In this document: one piece after another, positions 43,504-51,906 of the stretch
Position numbering within the stretch: position 1 is the first letter of the stretch
Layout: every line of letters starts with the position of its first letter
Assembly: GCF_900091505.1 (NCBI RefSeq)
Contig: NZ_LT607409.1
Span: 2,914,001-2,978,000 of the forward strand
DNA: 64,000 nucleotides
Reading direction: 5' to 3'
Origin: Micromonospora chokoriensis
GTDB lineage: Bacteria; Actinomycetota; Actinomycetes; Mycobacteriales; Micromonosporaceae
Program-made: the position numbers and the translations under genes
The notes under the pieces: model-generated
What the model was told of the DNA's origin: nothing
Seen by the model: only the letters and a program-made list of their open reading frames with translations
Database searches by the model: none

Positions 43504-44913
43504 ATGTCGGGCGTGCCTTCCCACCTCGCGCGCTGGACCGGCCTGGTCGGCTCGACGCTGCTCGCGCTGTCCGCGTTCCTCGGGGGAGCGTTCCCCGGCG
43601 GCCCGCTGCGCAGCACCCCGGTCAGCATCTGGCAGGGCCCCCACGGGCCACTGGTTCTGGCGGCCTGGGTGGTCGGCACCGGCCTGCTCGCGTACGCCTG
43701 GTGGGCGCTGCGCGACGGGGTGCCGTCGACCCGGTGGGCGCTGGTCACCGTAGGGCTGTGGCTGCTGCCGCTGCTCGTCGCGCCACCGTTCGGCAGCCGC
43801 GACGTGTACGCGTACGCGTGCCAGGGCGCCAGCTTCGCCGGCGGCATCAGCCCGTACGAGCACGGTGTCTCCGCGCTGCCCTGCCCCTGGCTGGACACGG
43901 TCTCCGTCATCTGGCGGGACACCCCGGCACCGTACGGGCCGCTGTTCGTCCTCATCGCGGGCGCGGTGGTCGAGGTCACCGGGTCGCTGAACGCCAGCAT
44001 CGTGCTGTTCCGGGCGCTGTCCCTGGTCGGCGTGGCGTTGACCGCGTGGGCGCTGCCGGTGCTGGCCCGCCGGGCCGGGGTGCCGGCCCGACGGGCGGTG
44101 TGGCTGGCGCTGGGCTGCCCACTGGTCGCCGCGCACCTGATCGGCGGTCCCCACAACGACGTGCTGATGCTCGCCGCGCTGGTCGGAGGGCTGGCCGTGG
44201 TGGCGTCCCACCCCGGCCGGCGCGGCATGCTGCTCGTCAGCGGGCTGCTTCTCGGCGTCGCCGTGGCGATCAAGGTCACCGCCGTGGTGGTGGTCCCGTT
44301 CGCCGCCCTGGCGGCCACCGCCGGGCCGTACCGCATCCGGACGCTGATCCGCGACGGCGGTTGGGTGGTCGGCGGGGCCGTCGCCAGCGTCGTCGGAGTG
44401 ACGGTCGTCGGCGGGCTCGACTTCGGTTGGATCGGCGGGCTGTCCCAGGGCGGCGCCGCCATCGCCTGGACCTCCCCGCCCACCGCCGTCGCGCAGACCA
44501 TCGGCTACCTCGCCGTGCCGTTCGGCGGTCACGTCGACGCGTTGCCGGTGACGCGCGGGATCGCCGTGGTGGTGCTGGCCGTCCTCCTCGTCGGGCTCTG
44601 GTGGCGGGCCCGTACCCGTGACCCGCTGTTCTACGCCGGGCTCGCGCTCGCCGTCACCGTCGCGCTCGCACCGGTGGTGCACCCCTGGTACTGGACGTGG
44701 CCGTTGTTCGTGCTGGCCGCCACCGCCCGGCGTACCCGATGGTTCGTCGTGGTCGCCCTGGTCGCGTCGTTCCTGATCCTGCCGGACGGCACCGGGCTTC
44801 CCCGGTACACCAAGACGGTCGGGGCGCCGCTGATGACGCTGTTGGTGATCGTGGTGGTCGTCCGGTTGGTACGGTCGGCTCGGGCGGCCCGTCACCCGGT
44901 CGCCGCCGACTGA
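43504..44913 (+). CDS. MptB-like alpha-(1->6)-mannopyranosyltransferase
   Basis: 469 residues, about 12 transmembrane segments, GT-C type. The signature region PFGSRDVYAYACQGASFAGG with SPYEHGVSALPCPWLDTV and WRDTPAPYGPLFV contains the acidic residues of polyprenol-phosphomannose-dependent mannosyltransferases (MptB family), which extend lipomannan-type cores. Followed 14 nt later by a second, similar gene; both follow the glnE-linked membrane protein on the same strand. Confidence 0.85.
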   Translation: MSGVPSHLARWTGLVGSTLLALSAFLGGAFPGGPLRSTPVSIWQGPHGPLVLAAWVVGTGLLAYAWWALRDGVPSTRWALVTVGLWLLPLLVAPPFGSRDVYAYACQGASFAGGISPYEHGVSALPCPWLDTVSVIWRDTPAPYGPLFVLIAGAVVEVTGSLNASIVLFRALSLVGVALTAWALPVLARRAGVPARRAVWLALGCPLVAAHLIGGPHNDVLMLAALVGGLAVVASHPGRRGMLLVSGLLLGVAVAIKVTAVVVVPFAALAATAGPYRIRTLIRDGGWVVGGAVASVVGVTVVGGLDFGWIGGLSQGGAAIAWTSPPTAVAQTIGYLAVPFGGHVDALPVTRGIAVVVLAVLLVGLWWRARTRDPLFYAGLALAVTVALAPVVHPWYWTWPLFVLAATARRTRWFVVVALVASFLILPDGTGLPRYTKTVGAPLMTLLVIVVVVRLVRSARAARHPVAAD

Positions 44914-44927
44914 GGGAAGGTGCGCCG

Positions 44928-46553
44928 GTGACCGCTCCCGGCCCGCCCGGTTCGTCCGGCCCGGCTGGTGCGGGGGCGGCGTCGGGTGCGCGGTACGTCG
45001 GCCTGGCCGGCGCTGCCCTGCTCGCCGTGGCCGGACACCTCGGCGGGGCGCTGCGCGACGCCCCGCTCGGCGTGACACCGGCGTCGATCTGGCGAGCCCC
45101 GGACGGCCCGGCGACGCTGACCTGCTGGCTGGTCGGCACCGCGCTGCTGGTCGGCGCGTGGTGGTCGTTGCGCCACGGCGCCCCGTCGACCCGGTGGGTG
45201 TACGTCACCGCCGGGCTGTGGGCGCTGCCCCTGCTGGTCACGCCCCCGATGGGCAGCCGGGACGTCTACTCGTACGCGTGCCAGGGCTGGACGTACGCGC
45301 ACGGCGTCGACCCGTACTCCGTGGGGGTGGCGGCGGCGGGCTGTCCGTGGCTGGACACCGTCGCGCCGATCTGGCGGGACACCCCGGCACCGTACGGGCC
45401 GGTGTTCGTCCTGCTCGCCGCGCTCGCGGTCAGCCTCGGTGGCGGGTTGACCGGCACGATCGTGGCGCTGCGGGTCATCGCCGTGGCGGGCCTGCTGCTG
45501 GCCGCGCTCTGCCTGCCCGGCCTGGCCCGCGCCGCCGGGGTGCCGACCCGGCGGGCCGCCTGGCTGGCGCTGGCCGGCCCGCTGGTCGGCGTACACCTGG
45601 TGGCCGGGGCGCACAACGACGCCGTGATGCTGGGCCTGCTGCTCTGCGGGCTGCTGGTGGCGATCCGGCGACCGGGTTGGCCGCCCGCGCTGCTGCTGGC
45701 CGGAGCGCTGCTCGGGCTGGCGGTCACGGTGAAGGCCACTGCCGTGGTGGTGGTGCCGTTCGCGGTGCTGGCCGGGGTGCGGCGTCCGTACACGGTGCGG
45801 GCACTGGTGCGCGACGGCGGCTGGCTGGCCGGCGGGCTCGTCGGCGCGGTGCTGGTCACCTCCCTGGTGTCCGGTCTCGGGTTCGGCTGGGTGGGCGGGC
45901 TGACGCACAGCGGCGACTCCGAGCAGTGGACGTCGCCACCCACCGCCGTCGGGTTCGTGGTGGGCTACGCCGGCGCGTTGGTCGGCCGGGACCCGCAGGC
46001 GGTGCCGGTGGTCCGGGCGGTGGCCCTGCTGCTGCTCGCGGGGGTGCTGGTGGTGCTCTGGTGGCGGACCTGGCGGGCCCTGCGCGGCGTCAACGACGCC
46101 CGACGGGTGGCGCGGCTCGGGGTGGCGCGGCTCGGGGTGGCGCGGCTCGGGGTGGCGCGGCTCGGGGTGGCGCGGCTCGGGGTGGCGCGGCTCGGGATGG
46201 CGCGGCTCGGGGTGGCGCGTTCCCGGGTGGTGCTGCACGGTGCCGCGCTGGCGCTGGTCGCCACCGTCGTCCTGTCACCGGTCTTCCACCCCTGGTATGC
46301 GACCTGGCCGTTGGCATTGCTCGCACTCACCGCCGCGCGGACGACCTGGTTCGTGCTGCCGGTGGCGGTGGCGACCTTCCTGGCGCTGCCCGACGGCACG
46401 AACCTGGCCCGTTTCACCAAGGCCCCCGGCGCCGTGGCGATGACCGTCCTGCTCCTGACCCTGGTTCTGATCCTGCTGCGATCGCCCACCGGTCGTGTCC
46501 AGCCGGTCGATCATGAGGTTGCCGGTGACAATCCGGACAGGTTGTCCAGCTAG
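44928..46553 (+). CDS. MptB-like mannosyltransferase paralog with VARLG repeat
   Basis: 541 residues from GTG 44928 (GAGGGAAGG upstream). Shares with the preceding gene PMGSRDVYSYACQGWTYAHG, GCPWLDTVAPIWRDTPAPYG and the same hydrophobic layout, so the two arose by duplication. A cytoplasmic-loop segment near residue 394-433 consists of seven VARLG/MARLG pentapeptides and a degenerate eighth, encoded by 15-bp DNA repeats. Such an insertion is absent from the paralog. Confidence 0.85.
   Translation: MTAPGPPGSSGPAGAGAASGARYVGLAGAALLAVAGHLGGALRDAPLGVTPASIWRAPDGPATLTCWLVGTALLVGAWWSLRHGAPSTRWVYVTAGLWALPLLVTPPMGSRDVYSYACQGWTYAHGVDPYSVGVAAAGCPWLDTVAPIWRDTPAPYGPVFVLLAALAVSLGGGLTGTIVALRVIAVAGLLLAALCLPGLARAAGVPTRRAAWLALAGPLVGVHLVAGAHNDAVMLGLLLCGLLVAIRRPGWPPALLLAGALLGLAVTVKATAVVVVPFAVLAGVRRPYTVRALVRDGGWLAGGLVGAVLVTSLVSGLGFGWVGGLTHSGDSEQWTSPPTAVGFVVGYAGALVGRDPQAVPVVRAVALLLLAGVLVVLWWRTWRALRGVNDARRVARLGVARLGVARLGVARLGVARLGVARLGMARLGVARSRVVLHGAALALVATVVLSPVFHPWYATWPLALLALTAARTTWFVLPVAVATFLALPDGTNLARFTKAPGAVAMTVLLLTLVLILLRSPTGRVQPVDHEVAGDNPDRLSS
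46107..46226 (+). repeat. 15-bp minisatellite encoding (VARLG)n
   Basis: Eight units of GTGGCGCGGCTCGGG from 46107 in steps of 15. The first six are near-identical, the seventh has ATG for GTG and the eighth is degenerate. Length is a multiple of three, so copy changes keep the frame. Confidence 0.95.
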
Positions 46554-46625
46554 CCCCATGATCGTCGCCTTTGGACGGTCAGGATCGCGCTCGACCGTTG
46601 GTGTGGTGGCGTGCCCCTCGTCCTG

Positions 46626-46685
46626 GTTGATCAAGAGGTTTGCGTCAGATTTCGGCGCTCTGGTGACGCAAACCTCTTGATCAAC
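46626..46685. repeat. Long intergenic palindrome P8 (family C)
   Basis: 60 bp. Arms 46626-46647 and 46664-46685 pair perfectly; same GATCAAGAGGTTTGCGTCA core as P7 and P9, loop GATTTCGG and eight more bases. Between convergent genes. Confidence 0.95.
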
Positions 46686-46732
46686 GCGCGGGGGCGGATG
46701 GGGCGGGGACTGGGTTGGGTGGGGTGGGGTGG

Positions 46733-47716
46733 TTAGGCTCGCGCGCCGCAGGTGGGGCACTGTCGTCCGGAGGGTTGGGGGGTGGAGGTCTGTCGGGAGC
46801 GGAACAGCACGGTCAGGAGCAGCGCGGCCGGACCGGCTACCGCGACGACGACGGCGGTCACCGCCAGTTCCGCGAAGGTGATGGGGCCGTACGCCGGGCC
46901 GAAGCTGTCGGCCAGGCCGGGCACCGCGAGGAAGCCGGCGGGGGTGAGCAGTGTGACGAGCGCCCAGCCGCCGCGGGTGTCCCCGCCCAGGCCCAGACCC
47001 AGAGCCAGCAGCGCCCCGACGACCACCAACACTCCGGCGACGGTGGGCAGGAAGACGTCCATGGGGGTGCCGTAGTAGAAGAAACCCGGGTCCAGGCCCA
47101 CCAGGAACTCCGTCGCCACCACCGCCGACAGTGCGGACAGCGCCGGCGCGAGACGGATCGCCCGGGTGGACCTATCGGGCAGGGCGAGCCCCAGCACACC
47201 CAGGACCACCTGCGGCAGCAGCACCATCAGCGGCGGTCGGGGTGCGTCGAACGCCGCGGCCACCGGTGGCAGCGCAATGGTGAGCAGGAGCGCGAGGGTG
47301 ACGCCCCACCGGGCGACCCGGCTCGGCGCGACAGCGATCACCACCGCCGCCAGCAGCCATGCCGCCCACGTGACGACACCGAGCGAGACGAACGGGCCGA
47401 CGTGGGGGACGCGCCACTCCGCGGGCGGGGGATGCAGCTCTGCCGTACCCCAGACGCCGGCGAGAGCGCTCGCGGTGACCAGGGCCAGCAGCGCCGCGAG
47501 GCGTACCCCCGGAATCAGGCCGGTGACGCCCGCGGCCCGCAGCCGCTGGCGGAGGCCGCCGCGCACCAGGTCCGCGGCGTCCGCCGGCGTCGGCCACCGT
47601 TGGTCAGGGGTGGCCAGGTCGAGGTAGGTGCCGACGATCTCGGCGCCGCGGGCCCGCCGGTAGTCGGTGGGGTACGCGCGCAGCAGCCGGAGGTAGCGGC
47701 GTTCCAGGTCGTTCAT
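46733..47716 (-). CDS. Membrane protein paired with PadR (second set)
   Basis: 327 residues. The N-terminal soluble helix pair (MNDLERRYLRLLRAYPTDYR) resembles the HAAS/permease-prefix domain, followed by about eight hydrophobic segments and a C-terminal CPTCGARA with a CxxC. Its ATG overlaps the TGA of padR (ATGA). Analogous to the 23103-24379 pair but not obviously a recent copy. Function unknown. Confidence 0.8.
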   Translation of the reverse strand: MNDLERRYLRLLRAYPTDYRRARGAEIVGTYLDLATPDQRWPTPADAADLVRGGLRQRLRAAGVTGLIPGVRLAALLALVTASALAGVWGTAELHPPPAEWRVPHVGPFVSLGVVTWAAWLLAAVVIAVAPSRVARWGVTLALLLTIALPPVAAAFDAPRPPLMVLLPQVVLGVLGLALPDRSTRAIRLAPALSALSAVVATEFLVGLDPGFFYYGTPMDVFLPTVAGVLVVVGALLALGLGLGGDTRGGWALVTLLTPAGFLAVPGLADSFGPAYGPITFAELAVTAVVVAVAGPAALLLTVLFRSRQTSTPQPSGRQCPTCGARA

Positions 47717-48078
47717 GCCAAGCCTCCGGCCGTGCGCGGGATGGTCGGGAGGGTGGCCCGAGAGCGCTTGGACAACCGGCGGGTGGCGGCTTCGACGTTG
47801 CGGCGCAGCCGCTCGGTCTCGCTGCTCAGCGTGGTCTCGCCGCTGGAGGAGAGGCGGTAGTAGCGGCGCAGTCGGCCGTCCACCACCTCTTCCCGGTCGA
47901 CCTCGACGAGGCCGGCGTCGACGAGTCGGTCGAGCGCCCCGTAGAGCGTCCCGGGGCGGAGCGACACGCGGTTGTCGGAGAGGGTGGCGACCTCACCGAT
48001 CAGCCCGTAGCCGTGCATCGGCTGGGCGGCCAGCGCGGTGAGGATCAGGAAGGTCGGTTCGCGTAGCGGCGTGTCCAC
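47713..48078 (-). CDS. PadR-family transcriptional regulator
   Basis: 121 residues from GTG 48078, chosen because a GATACATT -10-like element lies 7 nt upstream; a TTG at 48087 is an alternative. Winged helix: MHGYGLIGEVATLSDNRVSL then RPGTLYGALDRLVDAGLVEV and RLRRYYRLSSSG, the PadR core, plus a C-terminal helix. Directly coupled to its membrane partner. Likely autorepressor. Confidence 0.88.
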   Translation of the reverse strand: MDTPLREPTFLILTALAAQPMHGYGLIGEVATLSDNRVSLRPGTLYGALDRLVDAGLVEVDREEVVDGRLRRYYRLSSSGETTLSSETERLRRNVEAATRRLSKRSRATLPTIPRTAGGLA

Positions 48079-48129
48079 AGGGAGCAATGTATCGGACGCG
48101 AAGGTATGCCGGGGGGTGGCGCACAGCGA

Positions 48130-48165
48130 GCCGGGCCGGCTCCGTGATCGCGGAGCCGGCCCGGC
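48130..48165 (-). terminator. Terminator hairpin of glnA1
   Basis: GCCGGGCCGGCTCCG (48130-48144) pairs perfectly with CGGAGCCGGCCCGGC (48151-48165) around six bases, 18 bp beyond the glnA1 stop. No clear U-run follows. Confidence 0.75.
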
Positions 48166-48183
48166 CGGTGGTGCGGTGACTGC

Positions 48184-49608
48184 TCAGCAGTCGTAGTACA
48201 TGGCGAATTCGTGCGGGGTCGGGCGCAGGCGCACCGGGTCGACCTCGTTGGCGCGCTTCCAGTCGACCCAGGTGGAGATCAGGTCGGGGGTGAAGACGCC
48301 GCCGTCGAGCAGGTAGTCGTGGTCGGCCTCCAGCGAGTCGAGCACTGCCGACAGCGAGCCCGGCACCTGCTTGACGTCGCCCCACTCCTCCGGCGGGAGG
48401 TCGTAGAGGTCCTTGTCGATCGGCGTCGGCGGCTCGATCTTGCTCTTGATGCCGTCCAGGCCGGCCATCATCATGGCGGAGAAGGCCAGGTAGACGTTGG
48501 CCGACGGGTCCGGCACGCGGAACTCGACGCGCTTGGCCTTCGGGTTGCTGCCGGTCACCGGGATGCGGGTGCAGGCGGACCGGTTGCGCTGCGAGTAGAC
48601 CAGGTTGACCGGCGCCTCGAAGCCCGGCACCAGGCGGCGGTACGAGTTGACCGTCGGGTTGGTGAACGCCAGCAGCGACGGCGCGTGGTGCAGCAAACCG
48701 CCGATGTACCAGCGGGCCATGTCGGACAGGCCGGCGTAGCCGGTCTCGTCGTAGAACAGCGGCTCACCGTTGAGCCAGAGGCTCTGGTGGGTGTGCATGC
48801 CGGAACCGTTGTCACCGAAGAGCGGCTTGGGCATGAACGTCGCGGTCTTGCCGTTGGCCCACGCCTCGTTCTTCACGATGTACTTGAAGAGCTGAAGCTG
48901 GTCGGCGGCGTGCAGCAGCGTGGAGAACTTGTAGTTGATCTCGGACTGGCCGGCGGTGCCCACCTCGTGGTGCGAACGCTCCACGGTGAACCCGGAGTCG
49001 ACCAGCCGGCGCACGATCGAGTCGCGCAGGTCGGCGTAGTGGTCGACCGGCGGCACCGGGAAGTAACCACCCTTGTACGCGGTCTTGTAACCGCGGTTGC
49101 CGCCCGCCTCTTCACGGCCGGTGTTCCAGGCGCCCTCGATCGAGTCGATGTAGTAGAACGACTGGTGCGCCGAGGTCTCGTGGCGGATCGAGTCGAAGAT
49201 GTAGAACTCCGCCTCGGCGCCGAAGTACGCGGTGTCGGCGATGCCGCTGGCCGCGAGGTAAGCCTCGGCCTTCTTCGCCACGTTACGCGGGTCGCGGGTG
49301 TACGCCTCGCGGGTGAACGGGTCGTGGATGAAGAAGTTGAGCGCGAGAGTCTTCTGCGCGCGGAACGGGTCGATGAACGCGGTGGCGACGTCCGGGAGCA
49401 GGAGCATGTCCGACTCGTGGATCGCCTGGAAACCGCGGATCGACGAACCGTCGAACGCGAGGCCGTCAGTGAAGAGGTCGTCGTTGACGGACTCGACCGG
49501 CAGGTTGAAGTGCTGCATCACGCCGGGCAGGTCACAGAAACGAACGTCGACGAACTTCACGTCCTCGTTCTTGAGGTATCGCAGCAGTTCCTCGGGGTTG
49601 GCGAACAC
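48184..49608 (-). CDS. glnA: Glutamine synthetase type I (GSI-beta)
   Basis: 474 residues, the main ammonia-assimilating enzyme. GTG 49608 is preceded by AGGAGG at 6 nt, better than the upstream ATG at 49629. Motifs: [50 protein letters not shown] and [20 protein letters not shown]. The adenylylation site is present ([13 protein letters not shown], target Tyr), so GlnE can switch it off. Four GlnR-type half-sites lie upstream. Ends at a strong hairpin. Confidence 0.97.
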   Translation of the reverse strand: MFANPEELLRYLKNEDVKFVDVRFCDLPGVMQHFNLPVESVNDDLFTDGLAFDGSSIRGFQAIHESDMLLLPDVATAFIDPFRAQKTLALNFFIHDPFTREAYTRDPRNVAKKAEAYLAASGIADTAYFGAEAEFYIFDSIRHETSAHQSFYYIDSIEGAWNTGREEAGGNRGYKTAYKGGYFPVPPVDHYADLRDSIVRRLVDSGFTVERSHHEVGTAGQSEINYKFSTLLHAADQLQLFKYIVKNEAWANGKTATFMPKPLFGDNGSGMHTHQSLWLNGEPLFYDETGYAGLSDMARWYIGGLLHHAPSLLAFTNPTVNSYRRLVPGFEAPVNLVYSQRNRSACTRIPVTGSNPKAKRVEFRVPDPSANVYLAFSAMMMAGLDGIKSKIEPPTPIDKDLYDLPPEEWGDVKQVPGSLSAVLDSLEADHDYLLDGGVFTPDLISTWVDWKRANEVDPVRLRPTPHEFAMYYDC

Positions 49609-49666
49609 ACATCCTCCTGGCACGTCCACGGGGTGGCTAGGCTTCCGGCGACGCTATGGCCGGGGG

Positions 49667-49704
49667 GTTGCCCGGCCGTGTCTCCGTTGTTTCTGCCGTG
49701 TTAC
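49667..49704 (-). promoter_or_regulatory. GlnR-binding site upstream of glnA (four half-sites)
   Basis: On the minus strand: GTAAC (49704-49700), n6, GAAAC (49693-49689), n6, GACAC (49682-49678), n6, GCAAC (49671-49667). Four pentamers at a strict 11-bp period match the GTnAC/GAAAC consensus of the actinobacterial nitrogen regulator GlnR. About 60-95 bp upstream of the GTG. Confidence 0.8.
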
Positions 49705-49870
49705 GTCCCTCGCGGAGCGTCAGCGACGCTCCCGTCGACGCCTCGGCCCGCTGCGAGCGCCGTACCGACTGTGCCAGTCTAATGACATCTGATGGGTTTG
49801 GCCTGAATCGGCACACAGTGGCGGCGGCACCCGGCAAGGCCTCGTCCCGGCGCGGATACCCTTGACCGCT

Positions 49871-50269
49871 GTGACCAATCCGCACACCCCGGCAGCGCCC
49901 GCCACCGACCCCACCTTCACCCCGCCGACCCTCGGGCGACGGTTCGGGGCGCTGATCATCGACTGGGTGCTCTGTCTGCTGGTGTCCAACTTCTTCGCCG
50001 ACCCGGTCCGCGACGGCTGGGCGCCGGTGCTGGTCCTGGTCCTGGTGTACGGCTTCTTCCTCGGCCTGTTCGCCCAGACCCCCGGCATGTACATCACGAA
50101 GGTCCGCTGCGTGAACTGGCACGACGGCGGACGCATCGGGATCATCCGAGGGCTGATCCGGGGCCTGCTGCTGGCCCTCGTCGTCCCCGCACTGATCATG
50201 GACGAGCACCGCCGAGGGCTGCACGACAAGCTCGCCGACTCGGTCATCGTGGACGCACCCCGAGGCTGA
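49871..50269 (+). CDS. RDD-family membrane protein
   Basis: 132 residues from GTG 49871, with TACCCT 8 nt upstream; TTG 49862 also possible. RDD signature GRRFGALIIDWVLCLLVSNF, then further hydrophobic segments (PVLVLVLVYGFFLGLFAQTP; LIRGLLLALVVPALIM) and DEHRRGLHDKLADSVIV. Equivalent to the RDD gene next to glnA1 in mycobacteria (Rv2219A). Role unknown; some RDD proteins exchange ions. Confidence 0.88.
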   Translation: MTNPHTPAAPATDPTFTPPTLGRRFGALIIDWVLCLLVSNFFADPVRDGWAPVLVLVLVYGFFLGLFAQTPGMYITKVRCVNWHDGGRIGIIRGLIRGLLLALVVPALIMDEHRRGLHDKLADSVIVDAPRG

Positions 50270-50313
50270 TCAGACGCTCTGCGCCTCCGAAGGCGGCCCG
50301 CCTTAGCGATCCC

Positions 50314-50389
50314 AAGATCGTGCTCGATCATTGATGTAGTGGCATCCACAAGCCCTGACACCACTACATCCAGGTTCGAGCACGATCTT
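50314..50389. repeat. Long intergenic palindrome P10 (family D)
   Basis: 76 bp. AAGATCGTGCTCGA (50314-50327) pairs with TCGAGCACGATCTT (50376-50389) and inner GATGTAGTGG with CCACTACATC. Between convergent RDD and DUF4191 genes, immediately before the GCGCC microsatellite. Confidence 0.9.
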
Positions 50390-50390
50390 C

Positions 50391-50469
50391 GCGCCGCGCC
50401 GCGCCGCGCCGCGCCGCGCCGCGCCGCGCCGCGCCGCGCCGCGCCGCGCCGCGCCGCGCCGCGCCGCGC
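50391..50469. repeat. (GCGCC)n microsatellite
   Basis: Nearly 16 uninterrupted copies of the 5-bp unit GCGCC. Not coding; starts one base after palindrome P10. Copy number is likely to vary between isolates or assemblies. Confidence 0.97.
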
Positions 50470-50515
50470 TAGGGCGCGGGGGCGCGAGGGCGCGTTCGAC
50501 CGCCGCGACGCGAAA

Positions 50516-50541
50516 GAGCCGGACCCGTGCGGGTCCGGCTC
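50516..50541 (-). terminator. Terminator hairpin downstream of DUF4191 gene
   Basis: GAGCCGGACCCG pairs with CGGGTCCGGCTC around two bases, 23 bp beyond the stop of the minus-strand gene; followed on that strand by TTTCG. Confidence 0.7.
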
Positions 50542-50563
50542 CTGTCGGCGTACGTCGAAAGGG

Positions 50564-51250
50564 TCAGCGGCCCCGCGACTGGCGGAAGGCGCCCGGCGGC
50601 CGCATGTTCTTCGGGATCGCGCCCTTGGGCATCTGCGGCCGCGCGGTGAGCGCCTTGAGGCGCTTGTCCAGCGAGTTGACGTCCTTGCCGGAGAGGGCGC
50701 GGGGCAGGCGCAGCAGTGTCGTCCGGAGCTTGCGGATGGGCAGTTCGCCCTCCTGCTGCCCGATCACGTAGTCGTGCAGGGGAGCGGAGCCGATCACCTT
50801 GGCCAGCCGCCGCTTCTCCTGCCCGAGCAGGCCGCGCACCCGCTGCGGGTTGCCCTCGGCCAGCAGGATCACGCCCGGGCGGCCGATCACCAGGTGGACC
50901 ATGTCCATCTGGGTGGTCGAGCTGACCGCCGGGGTCACCCGCCAGTCGCCGCGCATGTTCTCCATGATCTGCGCCGCCGCGCCGGGCTGCCCCTCGGCGG
51001 CGTTCATCATCGCCTTGTTGGACCGCAGGTTGAGCACGATCAGCACCGCGAGCAGGATGAACAGGATGCCCAGTGGCAGCCAGATCCAGCCCCAGAAGAT
51101 GACCGCGACCACGGTGAGGGCGAGCGGGAGCAGCACCGCGGCGGCGACCAGCGGCGCGAACCACCGGTCCTGCTTGGCGGTGAACTGGAACACCATCCCG
51201 ATCTGCTTCAGCCGCTGGCCGAACGAGACCTTCTCCTGGGGCTTTGCCAT
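50564..51250 (-). CDS. DUF4191 family membrane protein
   Basis: 228 residues: charged N-terminus, two hydrophobic segments (WFAPLVAAAVLLPLALTVVA; WIWLPLGILFILLAVLIVLN), then a soluble basic domain (NKAMMNAAEGQPGAAAQIME; GDWRVTPAVSSTTQMDMVHL). Matches actinobacterial DUF4191 (Rv2219 in M. tuberculosis), conserved beside glnA1 and lipA. Function unknown. Confidence 0.9.
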   Translation of the reverse strand: MAKPQEKVSFGQRLKQIGMVFQFTAKQDRWFAPLVAAAVLLPLALTVVAVIFWGWIWLPLGILFILLAVLIVLNLRSNKAMMNAAEGQPGAAAQIMENMRGDWRVTPAVSSTTQMDMVHLVIGRPGVILLAEGNPQRVRGLLGQEKRRLAKVIGSAPLHDYVIGQQEGELPIRKLRTTLLRLPRALSGKDVNSLDKRLKALTARPQMPKGAIPKNMRPPGAFRQSRGR

Positions 51251-51457
51251 GCCGCAGAGTCTAGTGGTCGCCGCCTGCCCCGTTGATCCGCGTCCGGGTG
51301 CTGGGGCAACTGAGTACCTTACGTCGCCTCACGCGCCCGGACCGGACGGGTAAGGAGGGTGCCGACCGGGAAGATGAGGCGTCGTGCCCATGCCCGGATG
51401 GGGCCTTCGCGCGAAGAGTCGTCAGCAGAGGACGACGACACGACGAAGGAGCCCGAC

Positions 51458-51628
51458 ATGTTCGGCAACGACGCAGACTTCATGCTCACCCTGCACCGCT
51501 CCCACTCCGCCGAGTTGCGCGCCGACGCGGCGGCGGACCGGCTCGCCCGGTCGCTGTCCCGGCCGGTCAGCAGAGGTTGGCTGGGTCGGCGCAGGCAGGC
51601 CGGTCGCACCGGCGACGCCCGCCGGTGA
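51458..51628 (+). CDS. Small hypothetical protein, 56 aa
   Basis: Start ATG 51458 with AAGGAG 7 nt upstream. Sequence [20 protein letters not shown] followed by an Arg/Ala-rich helix, highly basic at the C-terminus. Resembles the short basic proteins often found before LuxR-type regulators in actinobacteria; no family name known. Confidence 0.6.
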   Translation: MFGNDADFMLTLHRSHSAELRADAAADRLARSLSRPVSRGWLGRRRQAGRTGDARR

Positions 51629-51735
51629 CCGCCCCCACCAGGTCAGCCGCCGGGGCCGATCCCGACCCTCGGCCGAGCCCGCCCGTCCGGTCAGCTGTGA
51701 GGGCCGAGCCCGACCAGCGGCCGAGCCCGCCCGCC

Positions 51736-51838
51736 GGGTCGGCTGGCCCGCCCGGGCCGGGTGGCCTGCCCGGGTCGGCTGGCCTGCCCGGGCCGGGTGG
51801 CCTGCCCGGGTCGGCTGGCCTGCCCGGGCCGGGTGGTC
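51736..51838. repeat. 36-bp minisatellite upstream of LuxR regulator
   Basis: Three units starting with GGGTCGGCTGGCC at 51736, 51772 and 51808, each composed of two related 18-bp halves (GGGTCGGCTGGCCTGCCC and GGGCCGGGTGGCCTGCCC). In the upstream leader of the LuxR gene. Confidence 0.9.
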
Positions 51839-51906
51839 GACTCGAACCCGCCCCGCTGCTCGGACAGCGGCCGATCGGCGGGGCGGGCCGCGCGGATCGT
51901 CATGGC

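Noticed and set aside
46107..46226. Possible CRISPR-like array
   Set aside because: Units of 15 bp are contiguous with no spacers and lie in frame inside a coding region; a minisatellite.
46507..46565. Possible eleventh palindrome (CGATCATG...CATGATCG)
   Set aside because: Only 8-11 bp of each end pair and the left arm lies inside the mannosyltransferase gene; too weak to list with the others.
50391..50469. Coding Ala/Pro/Arg repeat protein
   Set aside because: Open frames through the GCGCC repeat exist in all phases only because the unit lacks stop codons; no start signal or flanking homology.
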